Source of the DNA: Lachnospiraceae bacterium | Lineage (GTDB): Bacteria > Bacillota > Clostridia > Lachnospirales > Lachnospiraceae | NCBI GenBank assembly: GCA_019421365.1 | Contig: JAHZFJ010000016.1 | Location: 1 to 64,000 of the forward strand | Direction of reading: 5' to 3' | Length of the DNA: 64,000 nt | Part shown: positions 8,476 through 18,134 of the stretch, piece after piece | How positions within the stretch are numbered: the stretch's first letter is position 1 | How the letters are laid out: each line of letters opens with the position of its first letter | Notes under the pieces: model-generated | What the model was told of the DNA's origin: nothing | Database searches by the model: none | The model's input: the letters and a program-made list of their open reading frames with translations, nothing else | Position numbers and translations under genes: made by a program

Positions 8476-10638
8476 CTACAGCTTCATTGTTAACTGAATT
8501 CTCTTCTTAGCTAGATCTACATCCATAACCTTAACATCAACAATATCCCCAACACTTACAACATCAAGTGGGTGCTTTACGAATTTCTTATCTGTTAATT
8601 GCGAGATATGAACTAAGCCATCTTGGTGAACTCCTATATCAACAAATGCACCAAAATCAATAACATTTCTTACAGTACCTTTCAAGATCATACCTGGTGC
8701 TAGGTCTTCCATTGCAAGTACGTCAGTACGTAGAATTGGTTTTGGCATCTCTTCTCTAGGATCCCTTGCTGGTTTTTCTAACTCCTTCACAATATCCTCT
8801 AAGGTAATAGTTCCTATCCCCAATTCATCTGCGGTTTTATTCTTATCAACAATCTTACTACTTAATTTTGATAATACTGGTTTACCAGTTTCATCTTTTT
8901 TCTTAATATCAGCTAACGCATATCCTAAGGTAGCTAATAATGATTTCGCTGCATCATATGTCTCTGGATGAACGCTTGTTGCATCTAAAGGATTATCTCC
9001 TTCTGTTATTCTCATAAAACCAGCACATTGTTCATATGCTTTCGGTCCAAGTTTTGCTACCTTTAATAACTGTTTACGGTTTGTAAATCTTCCATTTTCT
9101 TCACGATACGCAACGATGTTCTTTGCTATTACTTTCGTAATACCCGATATATACTCAAGTAGGGAGGCACTTGCCGTATTCAAGTCTACACCTACCTTAT
9201 TAACACTGTCTTCTACAACGCCAGATAAGGCTTCACCAAGTTTTTTCTGGTTCATGTCATGTTGGTATTGCCCTACGCCGATTGCTTTTGGTTCAATTTT
9301 AACAAGTTCAGCTAACGGATCTTGAAGTCTTCTAGCAATTGATGCTGCGCTTCTTTGTCCCACATCAAAGTTAGGGAACTCTTCTGTTGCTAGCTTACTT
9401 GCAGAATACACACTAGCACCTGCTTCATTTACAATAATATATTGGACTGGTCGATTCATCTCTTTGATCATCTCAGACACAATTAATTCTGATTCTCTTG
9501 ATGCAGTACCATTACCAATTGAGATTAATGTAATGTTATATTTTTCAATTAATGCTTTCACAACTTTCTTTGATTCCGCTACCTTATTCTGAGGTGCAGT
9601 AGGATATATAACTGTTGTATCAAGCACTTTTCCGGTTGGGTCCACCACAGCTAACTTACATCCAGTACGGAATGCAGGATCCCAGCCAAGTACGGTTTGT
9701 CCTACAATTGGTGGTTGCATAAGAAGTTGTTCTAAGTTCTTTCCAAATACTTTAATTGCACCATCTTCTGCCTTCTCAGTTAACTCGTTTCGAATCTCAC
9801 GTTCGATAGCCGGAGCAATTAAACGACTATAACTATCTTCAACTACTTTAACTAATAAATCCGTAGTGTAAACATTGTCCTTACGAATTACTTGTTTCTC
9901 TAGATATCTTAAAATCTTCTCTACAGGAGCATTCACTTTAACAGTCAGAATCTTCTCTGATTCACCACGATTCAGGGCAAGTACACGATGTCCTGCAATC
10001 TTTGCAATTGTTTCTTCAAAGTTATAATACATCTCATAAACAGATTCCACTTTCTCATCTTTAGCAACAGAAGTAATCGTTCCTTCTTGCATCGAAACTT
10101 TACGTATATAGATTCGATAGTCTGCCTCATCTGAGATACTTTCAGCAATAATATCCATTGCTCCTCCAATTGCATCTTCTACAGTAAGTACTTCCTTTTC
10201 CTCTGATAAAAAAGCTTTCGCCTCTTCTTCAACCGGCTTAGTAATCATCTGCATTACAATTAAGTTAGCAAGTGGCTCTAACCCTTTTTCTTTAGCTATT
10301 GTAGCTCTGGTTCTTCTCTTTGGTCTGTAAGGACGATAGAGATCTTCTACTAATACTAATGTTGCTGCTTCTAGTATTTGTTTCTTTAATTCTTCTGTAA
10401 GTTTACCTTGTTCTTCGATACTAGCTAATACAGAAGCTTTTTTATCTTCAAGATTACGTAGGTACAACAATCTCTCATGCAAATTACGTAATACTTCATC
10501 ATTCAATGAACCTGTTACTTCTTTACGATATCTAGCAATAAACGGTATCGTATTTCCTTCATCAATCAACTTAACAGTAGCTTCCACCTGCTCTAGTCTG
10601 ATTCCCAATTCGTCTTTTAACTGTTTTAAAATATCCAT
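8476..10638 (-). CDS. tex: Tex-family RNA-binding transcription accessory protein
   Basis: A 720-residue protein with complete Tex architecture. The helical N-terminal Tex domain spans about 1-190 (VRRYRKEVTGSLNDE-type block, RPYRPKRRTRA). A YqgF/RNase H-like domain lies near 320-450 (GWDPAFRTGCKLAVVD). Helix-hairpin-helix repeats follow (SASLLEYISGI, NRKQLLKVAKLGPKAYEQCAGF). The C-terminal S1 domain starts near 645 (GMILKGTVRNVIDFGAFVDIG). It binds nucleic acids and affects transcription in other bacteria; the molecular role is not settled. It starts 14 nt after the zinc-ribbon membrane gene. Confidence 0.95.
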   Translation of the reverse strand: MDILKQLKDELGIRLEQVEATVKLIDEGNTIPFIARYRKEVTGSLNDEVLRNLHERLLYLRNLEDKKASVLASIEEQGKLTEELKKQILEAATLVLVEDLYRPYRPKRRTRATIAKEKGLEPLANLIVMQMITKPVEEEAKAFLSEEKEVLTVEDAIGGAMDIIAESISDEADYRIYIRKVSMQEGTITSVAKDEKVESVYEMYYNFEETIAKIAGHRVLALNRGESEKILTVKVNAPVEKILRYLEKQVIRKDNVYTTDLLVKVVEDSYSRLIAPAIEREIRNELTEKAEDGAIKVFGKNLEQLLMQPPIVGQTVLGWDPAFRTGCKLAVVDPTGKVLDTTVIYPTAPQNKVAESKKVVKALIEKYNITLISIGNGTASRESELIVSEMIKEMNRPVQYIIVNEAGASVYSASKLATEEFPNFDVGQRSAASIARRLQDPLAELVKIEPKAIGVGQYQHDMNQKKLGEALSGVVEDSVNKVGVDLNTASASLLEYISGITKVIAKNIVAYREENGRFTNRKQLLKVAKLGPKAYEQCAGFMRITEGDNPLDATSVHPETYDAAKSLLATLGYALADIKKKDETGKPVLSKLSSKIVDKNKTADELGIGTITLEDIVKELEKPARDPREEMPKPILRTDVLAMEDLAPGMILKGTVRNVIDFGAFVDIGVHQDGLVHISQLTDKKFVKHPLDVVSVGDIVDVKVMDVDLAKKRIQLTMKL

Positions 10639-10652
10639 GTAGGTAAACTCCT

Positions 10653-11042
10653 TTACGACTTTCTTATAAATTCTTCCTTACATACCGGGCAAGTAATACA
10701 GATTTTACCTTTCCCTTTTGGAACACGGACAGTCTTTCTACACTTTGGACATTTAAAAAACCGATGTGTTTTATCCTTGCTACGTTCTACCTTCTTCGTA
10801 AATGTATTACGAATTGGATTCCAAAAAGATAAGAACTTTTGGTTCTCTTCATATCTTTTTCTTATATTCTTTGAAAATGCTCTAAAATAACAAAGAAACA
10901 ACGGTATCAATGTCAAAGCTGAAAATACTTGTGTCTTTGGAAAAATTCCCACTATTGTTAGTATAACCGAAATCACAAGAAGTGCAATAGACAATTGATC
11001 CACACCATACCTACCATTCATAACTCTTCTTAACCAATCCAT
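10653..11042 (-). CDS. Membrane protein with C-terminal zinc ribbon (129 aa)
   Basis: Unknown function. Two adjacent hydrophobic helices (about residues 17-52) are followed by a basic linker. The C-terminus has two CxxC pairs (CPKCRKTVRVPKGKGKICI then CPVC), typical of a zinc ribbon. A small family of such membrane-anchored ribbons is common in Lachnospiraceae. It precedes tex with a 14-nt gap and is probably its operon partner. Upstream lies a 760-bp gene-free region. Confidence 0.72.
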   Translation of the reverse strand: MDWLRRVMNGRYGVDQLSIALLVISVILTIVGIFPKTQVFSALTLIPLFLCYFRAFSKNIRKRYEENQKFLSFWNPIRNTFTKKVERSKDKTHRFFKCPKCRKTVRVPKGKGKICITCPVCKEEFIRKS

Positions 11043-11081
11043 TCCAAATCCTCACTTTCTATTATTTCCTATTAAATAATC

Positions 11082-11193
11082 GCAAAACTCTATACCGGTG
11101 CTACAAGCTTCTTAGCTGACCTACGATAACACAAAACACGCTACACATTCGTAGCTCAGCTAAGAAGCAAATCTACATTATTGAGAGTTTTGC
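11082..11193. repeat. Long imperfect inverted repeat, 112 bp
   Basis: Outer arms GCAAAACTCT (11082-11091) and AGAGTTTTGC (11184-11193) are perfect. Inner arms at 11107-11126 and 11149-11168 pair over 20 bp with one mismatch (core CTTCTTAGCTGA / TCAGCTAAGAAG). It lies just upstream of the 129-residue membrane protein gene. It has no U-tract on either strand, so it is not an ordinary terminator. A MITE-like remnant or structured leader are both possible. Confidence 0.6.
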
Positions 11194-11342
11194 TAATCTT
11201 CACTTCGCATAAGCACAAGTGTAAGCAACTATACGATTGAGTAAATATGCTTATCCTTCATCATCAACCATAATTAATTACTTTTATACTTCCGGAACTA
11301 AAATTCCTCCGTATAACTAGTTCTAGAATTTTCTTCTATCTC

Positions 11343-11402
11343 TAACTTATCGAGTCAGATTAAAACCTTACACCCTCGTGTTTGATTTTCTTCGATAAGT
11401 TA
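11343..11402. repeat. Inverted repeat, 60 bp
   Basis: Perfect 11-bp arms TAACTTATCGA / TCGATAAGTTA enclose 38 nt that can form weaker internal pairing (ACAC-cctc-GTGT). No gene or poly-T follows. The flanks 11194-11342 and 11403-11565 are AT-rich, and I see nothing else in them. Confidence 0.5.
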
Positions 11403-11565
11403 TACTAAGTTACTAGAATGATAATGCTAAATTAACAGAATTACAATTAAATAATTATTAAAAAAGTATATAACTAGTTAATTCCCAGAAAATATATCAC
11501 GGAACATAATTCTACGATGTTTTTAGCTAGTATTTATTTGCTTTTTTTCAAAATCTACCGATTTG

Positions 11566-11653
11566 AAGTGATTCTGCAAAATCCCCTTTATACAGCCTTG
11601 ACTGTTTTATAGAAGGCAATAACCAGTTAGTAGATGGATTTTGCAAATCACTT
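11566..11653. repeat. Inverted repeat, 88 bp
   Basis: Arms at 11566-11584 and 11636-11653 pair almost completely (AAGTGATTCTGCAAAATCC against GGATTTTGCAAATCACTT, one-base bulge). An inner stem TATACAG-ccttga-CTGTTTTATA continues the hairpin. It lies beyond the ask terminator. The function is unknown. Confidence 0.55.
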
Positions 11654-11704
11654 TTGAGTACACTTTTGTATTTTTAGCGACTGTGTACAATGATATGCAA
11701 CATC

Positions 11705-11739
11705 AAAAAAACAACCTTCCATATTGGAAGGTTGTTTTT
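11705..11739. terminator. Bidirectional terminator after ask
   Basis: Perfect 11-bp stem ACAACCTTCCA-tat-TGGAAGGTTGT flanked by As and Ts on both sides. It ends the aspartate-family operon read from the right. A further hairpin (ACTCAGTT / AACTGAGT, 11759-11783) lies between it and the ask stop. Confidence 0.85.
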
Positions 11740-11804
11740 ATTGCCGGCGTGTGAATGTACTCAGTTGTTAAAAATAAACTGAGTAATCAATTTGCAGAAT
11801 CTTA

Positions 11805-13016
11805 TTATAAACCTAATGCAAATTTTTCATGAACTGCATTGGTTGCAATTTCTACGGATTTATCATCAATTAATACAGTAACGCGGATTTCTGATGTTGC
11901 AATCATCTTAATGTTTACTTGAACTCCATATAATGCTTCAAACATCTTAGCTGCTACACCTGGATTTGACATCATACCTGCACCAACGATAGATACTTTG
12001 GCAACATTTCTTTCAACGTCTACCGATTGACATTTTAAGCTTCCTTCACTGTGTCTCTTAATGATTGCAACTGCTTCATCTGCTGCATCTTCTGTTACTG
12101 TGAAGCTAATATCTTTTGTTCCTTCACGTCCAATTGATTGTAGAATAATATCAACATTGATGTTATGATTTGCTAAGTGATTAAATAATTTGAATGCTAC
12201 CCCTGGTGTATCTTGTAATCCTACTACTGAAATACGTGCTACGTTTCTATCTGCTGCAACTCCACTTACTAACATTTTTTCCATTTTAACTTCCTCCCTG
12301 ACAACAGTTCCTTCTGATGTGTTTAAACTTGAACGCACTACTAGTGATACTCCATACTTCTTAGCCATCTCAACTGATCTGTTGTGTAAAACTCCAGCTC
12401 CTAATGTGGCTAGGTCTAACATCTCATCATAGGTAATCTCATCAAGTTTCTTTGCATTCTTTACTATTCTTGGATCTGCAGTATATACACCATCAACATC
12501 CGTGTAGATTTCACATGCATCTGCATGTAACGCTGCTGCAAGAGCAACTGCTGTTGTATCGGATCCTCCTCTGCCAAGTGTAGTGTAGTCATCATATTGA
12601 TTTATACCTTGGAAACCTGTAACGATAACGATCTTCTTATCTTCAAGTTCATGTTTAATTCTTTCAGTATCAATACGTTTTAATCTTGAGTTTCCATATA
12701 CTGAAGTAGTGTGCATAGCTACTTGGAACGCATTTAACGAAATAGCTGAAACTCCTAATGAATCCATTGCCATAGCCATTAAAGCTACAGAAGTTTGCTC
12801 GCCAGTCGTTAACAACATATCTAACTCTCTCTTAGAAGCTTTTGGATTAATATCCCTAGCCATATCTAGAAGTACGTCAGTTTGCTTACCCATTGCAGAT
12901 AATACAACAACTACTTGATTGCCTTTTTGATAATCTTCAATACATCTTTTAGCAACATTAAAAATTCTTTCCTTGTTAGCTACAGATGTCCCGCCAAATT
13001 TTTTTACTATTAGCAT
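11805..13016 (-). CDS. Aspartate kinase
   Basis: Phosphorylates aspartate at the head of lysine, threonine and methionine synthesis. The 403 residues match the monofunctional Bacillus/Clostridium class. KKFGGTSV at residues 5-12 is the kinase signature; TTGEQTS and GRGGSDTTAVALA are substrate and ATP site blocks. Two ACT domains (about 265-400, RISVVGLQDTPGVAF and KVSIVGAGMMSNPGVA) give feedback control by an amino acid. A GTG/ATG at the position of V246 could be an internal start for a beta subunit, as known in B. subtilis, but I see no proof. It is last in the ACT-hom-apgM-ask run. Confidence 0.95.
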   Translation of the reverse strand: MLIVKKFGGTSVANKERIFNVAKRCIEDYQKGNQVVVVLSAMGKQTDVLLDMARDINPKASKRELDMLLTTGEQTSVALMAMAMDSLGVSAISLNAFQVAMHTTSVYGNSRLKRIDTERIKHELEDKKIVIVTGFQGINQYDDYTTLGRGGSDTTAVALAAALHADACEIYTDVDGVYTADPRIVKNAKKLDEITYDEMLDLATLGAGVLHNRSVEMAKKYGVSLVVRSSLNTSEGTVVREEVKMEKMLVSGVAADRNVARISVVGLQDTPGVAFKLFNHLANHNINVDIILQSIGREGTKDISFTVTEDAADEAVAIIKRHSEGSLKCQSVDVERNVAKVSIVGAGMMSNPGVAAKMFEALYGVQVNIKMIATSEIRVTVLIDDKSVEIATNAVHEKFALGL

Positions 13017-13127
13017 AACTGCCTCCTATACTATATACATATATTTAGAACGCGTAACTAAACACTTACGCAAAAAACACACTCACTATTCGACACACTT
13101 TAACATAGTAGTCTATTAAACAATAAA

Positions 13128-14339
13128 TTATTCTGTACCATCTGTCAATAATTTATTTACCATTTCATGTCCTTCTGCTACATAATTTCCGCTGTCCTTT
13201 GCTTCTCTTTCATTATAATGCCATGAAGCCTTCTTATCAATCGTGCTATCATAAAGCAAATATGGGACTGGATCACTTGTGTGTGTTCTACACCAGATTG
13301 GCGTAGGATGATCTGGCATAACCAACATTCTATATGGCTCACCTATTACATCCATCTCTTCCTTCACTACTTTTATTACTCTTTCATCTAGTGATTCAAT
13401 TGCAGTTATTTTGTTCGGTATACTTCCTTGATGTCCCATCTCATCTGGTGCTTCTATATGGATGTAAACAAAATCACAGCCATCTTCCATTAATGCTTTA
13501 ACAGCAGCATGTGCTTTACCTTCATAATTTGTATGTAATGTACCGTCTGCGCCTTCTACTTCAATGTTCATCATGCTTGCTCCAACAGCAATTCCTTTTA
13601 ATAAATCAACCGCTGAAATCATCGCACCCTTTTTACCTGTTTTCTCTTCGAAGGAATCTAATTTCGGCCTAGTACCTGCCCCCCAAAACCAAATTGAGTT
13701 TGCTTTATTCAAGCCTTTCTTGGCCCTTTCAACGTTCAGCGGGTGGTTATTCAGTATGTCATAACTCTTCTTCATCATTTCTCTTAAGTTATTATCTTCT
13801 GGCAAGTAAGCACCAACTGTTTTACCAAGTATATCATGTGGGGGAGTTAATTCTACAACTTCTCCTTTATCCCATATTGTCAAATGTCTATAACTTGTTC
13901 CTACATAATATTTATATACATCTGTTTCTAGTTCGTTACGGATTGCTTCTAGCAATATAGCTGCATCTTCTGTTGATATCTCACTGGCGCTATGATCAAT
14001 AATTGTTTTTTCCTCATATGGAAAATCATCATCAGAAAGAGTAACAACATTACAACGTAAAGCGATATCTGTTGGCTCCATATCAACGCCGATACTCAAC
14101 GCCTCTAGTGGTGAACGTCCTGTATAATATTCTTTAGGATAGTACCCAAGTACAGAAAGGTTAGCTGTGTCACTTCCAGGTTTCATACCTTCTGGTATTG
14201 TTTTTGCAAGACCAATCTCTGACTTCCTTGCTAATGCATCCATCATAGGTGTCTTGGCATATTCAAGTGGCGTTTTCATTCCCAACTCTTCTAGTGGTTC
14301 ATCCGCCATTCCATCTCCTAATACAATGATATACTTCAT
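13128..14339 (-). CDS. ApgM-family phosphotransferase, probable homoserine kinase analogue
   Basis: A 403-residue alkaline-phosphatase-superfamily protein of the archaeal-type cofactor-independent phosphoglycerate mutase group (COG3635). LGDGMADEP (metal site), PGSDTANLSVLGYYP (nucleophile region), HIEAPDEMGHQGS and MPDHPTPI (metal ligands) are intact. It lies between hom and ask, with no thrB in the window. Comparative genomics has proposed members in this context as functional analogues of homoserine kinase. That role is inference here; mutase activity remains possible. GGGAG precedes the ATG at 14339; the longer start at 14366 is less likely. Confidence 0.85.
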   Translation of the reverse strand: MKYIIVLGDGMADEPLEELGMKTPLEYAKTPMMDALARKSEIGLAKTIPEGMKPGSDTANLSVLGYYPKEYYTGRSPLEALSIGVDMEPTDIALRCNVVTLSDDDFPYEEKTIIDHSASEISTEDAAILLEAIRNELETDVYKYYVGTSYRHLTIWDKGEVVELTPPHDILGKTVGAYLPEDNNLREMMKKSYDILNNHPLNVERAKKGLNKANSIWFWGAGTRPKLDSFEEKTGKKGAMISAVDLLKGIAVGASMMNIEVEGADGTLHTNYEGKAHAAVKALMEDGCDFVYIHIEAPDEMGHQGSIPNKITAIESLDERVIKVVKEEMDVIGEPYRMLVMPDHPTPIWCRTHTSDPVPYLLYDSTIDKKASWHYNEREAKDSGNYVAEGHEMVNKLLTDGTE

Positions 14340-14498
14340 GTTTTCTCTCCCTTTCATTAACAACATAGCTTCCTACTACATTACTCCTAGAATTAATCTT
14401 CAAAAGTACCTGTTAACAAACATAGATGTAATGAGCTACACTAAAGCTTGTGAACTGGTACTATTAAAGATCTATCTACATAACGAACGGACTATCCA

Positions 14499-15713
14499 TT
14501 AGAATCCAACACGAATTCTATTAAGCATATTCGTTAACGCTTCTTGTTTCTTGGCAAACTCACCTTCCGTGATATCTTCTGTAATGAAAGCATATTCACC
14601 AGCAACAACTTCTTCCACATCAGTAACTGTTCCAAAAAGTTCATTTACTTTAGCAATATTACTATTCTTATCTCCAGATAAGCGAACAAAGAATTTTTGT
14701 TTTGCTTTCTTAATATCAGATAATTCTAATTTCTTACTACTCCATATAGTCATTATATTCGTACCTAGATGTTTTGCTGCATCTACAACATCAGCAACTA
14801 CTGCACTTGCTGTAGGTAATTTACCTGCACCACTACCATAGAACATAACATCACCTAGTACGTTACCTCTTATGAAGATTCCATTGAATACATCATTAAC
14901 GCCTGATAAAGGATGTTCTTCACTAATCATCATAGGTGCAACCATAGCATATACTTCGTCATTCAATTTCTTACTTGTGCCGAACAACTTAATACTTGCA
15001 TTCAATGCTTTTGCATACTTCATATCAACATCTGTAATTTTTGTGATACCTTCTGTATAGACATCTTCATAATCAACTTGCATACCAAAAGCTAATGAAG
15101 ATAGTATTGCAATCTTTCTACATGCATCATATCCTTCAACGTCAGCCTCCGGATTACGTTCTGCATAACCTTTGTCTTGAGCGTCTTTTAATACTTCATC
15201 AAACGCAAGACCTTCTTTACTCATCTTAGATAAGATGTAGTTTGTTGTTCCATTAAGAATTCCTGTAATTTCTTCAATCTCATCTGCAGTTAATGATTGA
15301 TTCAACGGACGAATAATAGGAATTCCTCCACCAACACTCGCCTCAAACAAGAAGTTAATATGTTTGCTCTTAGCAATTTCCAATAACTCCGCGCCATGCT
15401 TTGCAACTAACTCTTTATTAGAAGTACATACGCTCTTTCCTTCTAGTAATGCTTTCTTAACAAACGTATACGCCGGCTCAACGCCACCCATCACTTCTAC
15501 AATAATTTGTACATCTGGATCATTAAGAATAACATCATAATCATGAACTATTTTTTCTTGAATTGGATCTCCTGGAAAATCTCTTAAATCCAAAACGTAT
15601 TTTATATTAATTTCATTTCCGGCTTTTTTATTGATACTTTCTTGGTTGGTACCTAACACTTCAACGACACCAGATCCAACCGTACCATAACCTAACACAC
15701 CTATATTTATCAT
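14499..15713 (-). CDS. hom: Homoserine dehydrogenase
   Basis: Reduces aspartate semialdehyde to homoserine. About 404 residues from the ATG at 15713. The NAD(P) loop GVLGYGTVGSGV starts at residue 4. TSNKELVAKHG, GGGIPIIRPL and the GILNGTTNYIL segment are the substrate and catalytic blocks. A C-terminal ACT domain (about 325-400) suggests threonine feedback. The start region is unusual: in-frame ATGs occur at 15713 and 15725 inside a repeat that also precedes cheY. It follows the ACT regulator gene directly. Confidence 0.95.
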   Translation of the reverse strand: MINIGVLGYGTVGSGVVEVLGTNQESINKKAGNEINIKYVLDLRDFPGDPIQEKIVHDYDVILNDPDVQIIVEVMGGVEPAYTFVKKALLEGKSVCTSNKELVAKHGAELLEIAKSKHINFLFEASVGGGIPIIRPLNQSLTADEIEEITGILNGTTNYILSKMSKEGLAFDEVLKDAQDKGYAERNPEADVEGYDACRKIAILSSLAFGMQVDYEDVYTEGITKITDVDMKYAKALNASIKLFGTSKKLNDEVYAMVAPMMISEEHPLSGVNDVFNGIFIRGNVLGDVMFYGSGAGKLPTASAVVADVVDAAKHLGTNIMTIWSSKKLELSDIKKAKQKFFVRLSGDKNSNIAKVNELFGTVTDVEEVVAGEYAFITEDITEGEFAKKQEALTNMLNRIRVGF

Positions 15714-15765
15714 ATTAATAACCATGCCTTTCCATAGCCGTGCGAAAGATCCATCTCTCACACTA
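15711..15765 (-). repeat. Repeat family B, copy 1 (before hom)
   Basis: Minus strand: a hairpin (GTGTGAGAGATGGATCTTTC then GCAC), then GGCTATGGAAAGGCATGG, then TTATTAATATG, whose last ATG starts hom. The same blocks precede cheY at 29775-29861. The unit starts at the stop codon of the ACT-protein gene, so it fills the whole intergenic space and supplies the translation start context. Confidence 0.75.
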
Positions 15766-16215
15766 CTCTCTAGCTAATATTTTTAAATAATGAATTCCAT
15801 CTAAACCATCAACTGCATCTATTAATGCAGACAAGCTCACACTTGACGGAAGAACTTCTACACTGATTGTAACCATTGCTATTCCATTAACAGGAATACT
15901 TTGATGTATTGTTAATATATTTGCTCCATTTTGCGCAACAAGACTGAGAACCCTAGACAATAAACCAGGTTCGTCATCCATTTGCAACATAAATGTAATT
16001 GTCTTACCTCTGGAATTATCATGAAACGGAAAGATATCGTCTTTATATTTATAAAACGAACTTCGACTTATGCCAACTGCATCCGTTGCTTCTTGAACAG
16101 TAATAACCTTTTCTGAATCCAGCAAATGTTTTGCTTCAACCACTTTAAGAAGTACTTCAGGAACTGCTTTTTTCTTTACAATAAAGTATTTGTCCTCTTC
16201 TAACTTATTATTCAT
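15763..16215 (-). CDS. ACT-domain regulatory protein, PheB/UPF0735 family
   Basis: A 150-residue protein. The N-terminal half has a helix-turn-helix-like stretch (TVQEATDAVGISRSSFYKYKDDIFPF, residues 40-65). The C-terminal half is one ACT domain (ITFMLQMDDEPGLLSRVLSLVAQ). The family is annotated as PheB from B. subtilis, but chorismate mutase activity is not established. Heading the hom-apgM-ask run, it is more likely an amino-acid-sensing regulator of that operon; this is inference from position. Its stop abuts the family B repeat before hom. Confidence 0.82.
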   Translation of the reverse strand: MNNKLEEDKYFIVKKKAVPEVLLKVVEAKHLLDSEKVITVQEATDAVGISRSSFYKYKDDIFPFHDNSRGKTITFMLQMDDEPGLLSRVLSLVAQNGANILTIHQSIPVNGIAMVTISVEVLPSSVSLSALIDAVDGLDGIHYLKILARE

Positions 16216-16461
16216 AACTGCTCCTATTCACCCGCTTTGGTGTTTGTACAGGAAACACACTTGTTTTTCCTAGGAAGATATTAACACACTTCATAAGTGA
16301 ATGCAATACTTTTATAAATATTCTCCAAAATGCATAAAAAAAGATAAGTTTTTGACATATATTCTCCTAATAAGGTAAAAATATACATCAAATCCCCATC
16401 TTTTTATTTATATACCACACATCAATTCTTATTGAACGTCTTAAGCATGTATTATTATAAG

Positions 16462-16929
16462 CTATTCCCCTGCTTCTAAAGCGACTTTTTCGAGCGCCCC
16501 TTTTTCAGCATCACTCAATATACCGTCCAAATTTAACAATACAACTAAACGCTTATCCACATCTGCTACATAATTTATATATGCTGTACTCTCAGCACGA
16601 ATAATAGCCGGCGCTTCATGAATATCACTTCCTGCTATTTCAACAATCTCATTAACTGAATCAACCTCAAATGCCATCATTACATCTTTGGATTTTGTAA
16701 CGATTAATTTCGTATTCTCATCAACCGTCTTTTTAGGAAGTCCAAATTTACTTCTCAAGCTATATACAGGAATAACATCTCCTCTTAGATTAATAATCCC
16801 TTCAATATAACTTGGAGCATTTGGAATCGGCACAATGTCCATATACTTTTCAATTGCTTTTACATGCAAAATCCCTAAACCAAATTCTTGATTACCTAAT
16901 TTAAATATGACCTGCTTCGTGTTATCCAT
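16462..16929 (-). CDS. cheW: Chemotaxis adaptor CheW
   Basis: Couples chemoreceptors to CheA at the polar array. The 155 residues form one CheW domain: VIFKLGNQEFGLGILHVKAIEKY, PIPNAPSYIEGIINLRGDVIPVY (the receptor/CheA-binding block at about 34-56) and VDSVNEIVEI. It starts 2 nt after the prfB stop, so it is probably translated from the same message. No cheA or receptor gene is in the window, but cheY, cheX and flagellar genes lie 13 kb away. Confidence 0.93.
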   Translation of the reverse strand: MDNTKQVIFKLGNQEFGLGILHVKAIEKYMDIVPIPNAPSYIEGIINLRGDVIPVYSLRSKFGLPKKTVDENTKLIVTKSKDVMMAFEVDSVNEIVEIAGSDIHEAPAIIRAESTAYINYVADVDKRLVVLLNLDGILSDAEKGALEKVALEAGE

Positions 16930-16931
16930 AC

Positions 16932-18054
16932 TTACTCCTCCTTATTTCTCCCCATGCTTTTCCATTTCAAGTATGCATTAATAAAAGGATCAATATTTCC
17001 ATCCAGAACACTAATTGCATTGCCTACTTCCTCATTTGTCCTATGATCCTTTACCATTGTATACGGTTGCATTACGTAGGAACGAATCTGGCTTCCCCAG
17101 CCAATTTCCTTTTGTTCTCCTCGAATGTCAGATTCTTTTTCCAAATTCTCTTGTTGCTTAAGCAGATATAGCTTTGCCTTTAACATCTGCATAGCCTTAT
17201 CTTTGTTCTGAAATTGTGATCGTTCATTTTGACATTGTACTACTATACCCGATGGCATGTGAGTAATACGTATTGCTGATGAGGTCTTGTTAATATGCTG
17301 TCCTCCAGCACCACTTGATCGATATGTGTCAATTCTAATGTCATCATCTTTAATCTCAATATCTATATCTTCTTCTATATCCGGCATTACATCACAGGAA
17401 ACAAAAGATGTCTGACGTTTGCCCGCAGCATTAAATGGTGAAATACGCACAAGACGATGTACCCCTCTCTCTGACTTAAGATACCCATATGCATTCTCAC
17501 CGTTCACCTGTAACGTAACAGATTTCACACCAGCTTCTTCTCCATCTAGATAATCAAGAACTTCTGTTGTAAAACCTTTCTTATCTGCCCAGCGCTGATA
17601 CATTCTGAATAACATATTAGCCCAGTCACAACTCTCTGTACCGCCAGCTCCCGCATGTAAAGTAATAATTGCATTATCTTTATCATACTCCTCTGATAGC
17701 AATGTTGCAACTCGTAAACTCTCGAATTCTCGTATAAATTCGTTCATTACTTCGTCTACTTCAACTATTAAATCTGGATCATTTTCCTCGTACCCCATCA
17801 CAATAAGAGTCTGGGCATCTTCGTAAGTTTGGACTAATTCATCATACTTTTCAATTATTGCTTTTAACTCTTTAATCTCCTTCATATAATCTTGAGACGC
17901 TTTCGCATCTTCCCAGAAGGATGGCTTCTCCATGATCTCTTCAATCTCTTGGACTCTTAGCTTTTTATTAGCTAAGTCAAAGTGAATCCCCCACTTCTTT
18001 TAGTGGTTTCTCATACGTACTTAACGTATATTTGTATTGATCTAATTCTACCAC
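16932..18054 (-). CDS. prfB: Peptide chain release factor 2 (programmed +1 frameshift)
   Basis: Terminates translation at UGA/UAA. Two parts are joined by a +1 shift. The first 25 codons from GTG 18054 (GAGGTG site upstream) end at an in-frame TGA at 17977-17979. The second frame runs on to 16932, for about 373 residues in total. The SPF codon-recognition tripeptide (RISPFNAAG) and GGQ catalytic motif (SGAGGQHINKTSSAIRI) identify RF2 rather than RF1. An alternative in-frame ATG lies at 18072. Scarce RF2 promotes the shift, so synthesis is autoregulated. cheW follows after 2 nt. Confidence 0.96.
17976..17992 (-). promoter_or_regulatory. prfB +1 recoding site
   Basis: Minus strand GGGGGATTCACTTTGAC. 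A Shine-Dalgarno-like GGGGGA (17987-17992) precedes the slippery CTT TGA C, with the stop at 17977-17979. This is the classical RF2 frameshift arrangement; slippage gives ...DSL-DLANK.... Confidence 0.95.
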
Positions 18055-18134
18055 TGTTTTCACCTCTTTCATTTTAATAAACTTAGCAGAGTTCATAATC
18101 TTCTCTGTTGTTAACCAGTATGAATAAATAAGGT

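Noticed and set aside
11166..11181. 16-mer AGCAAATCTACATTAT shared with 37417-37432
   Set aside because: A single short AT-rich match with no further similarity on either side; in 64 kb of AT-rich DNA this is compatible with chance.
16216..16461. T-box or threonine leader upstream of the ACT-hom operon
   Set aside because: No T-box core (AGGGTGGNACCGCG) and no Thr-rich leader peptide are visible; only short weak hairpins.
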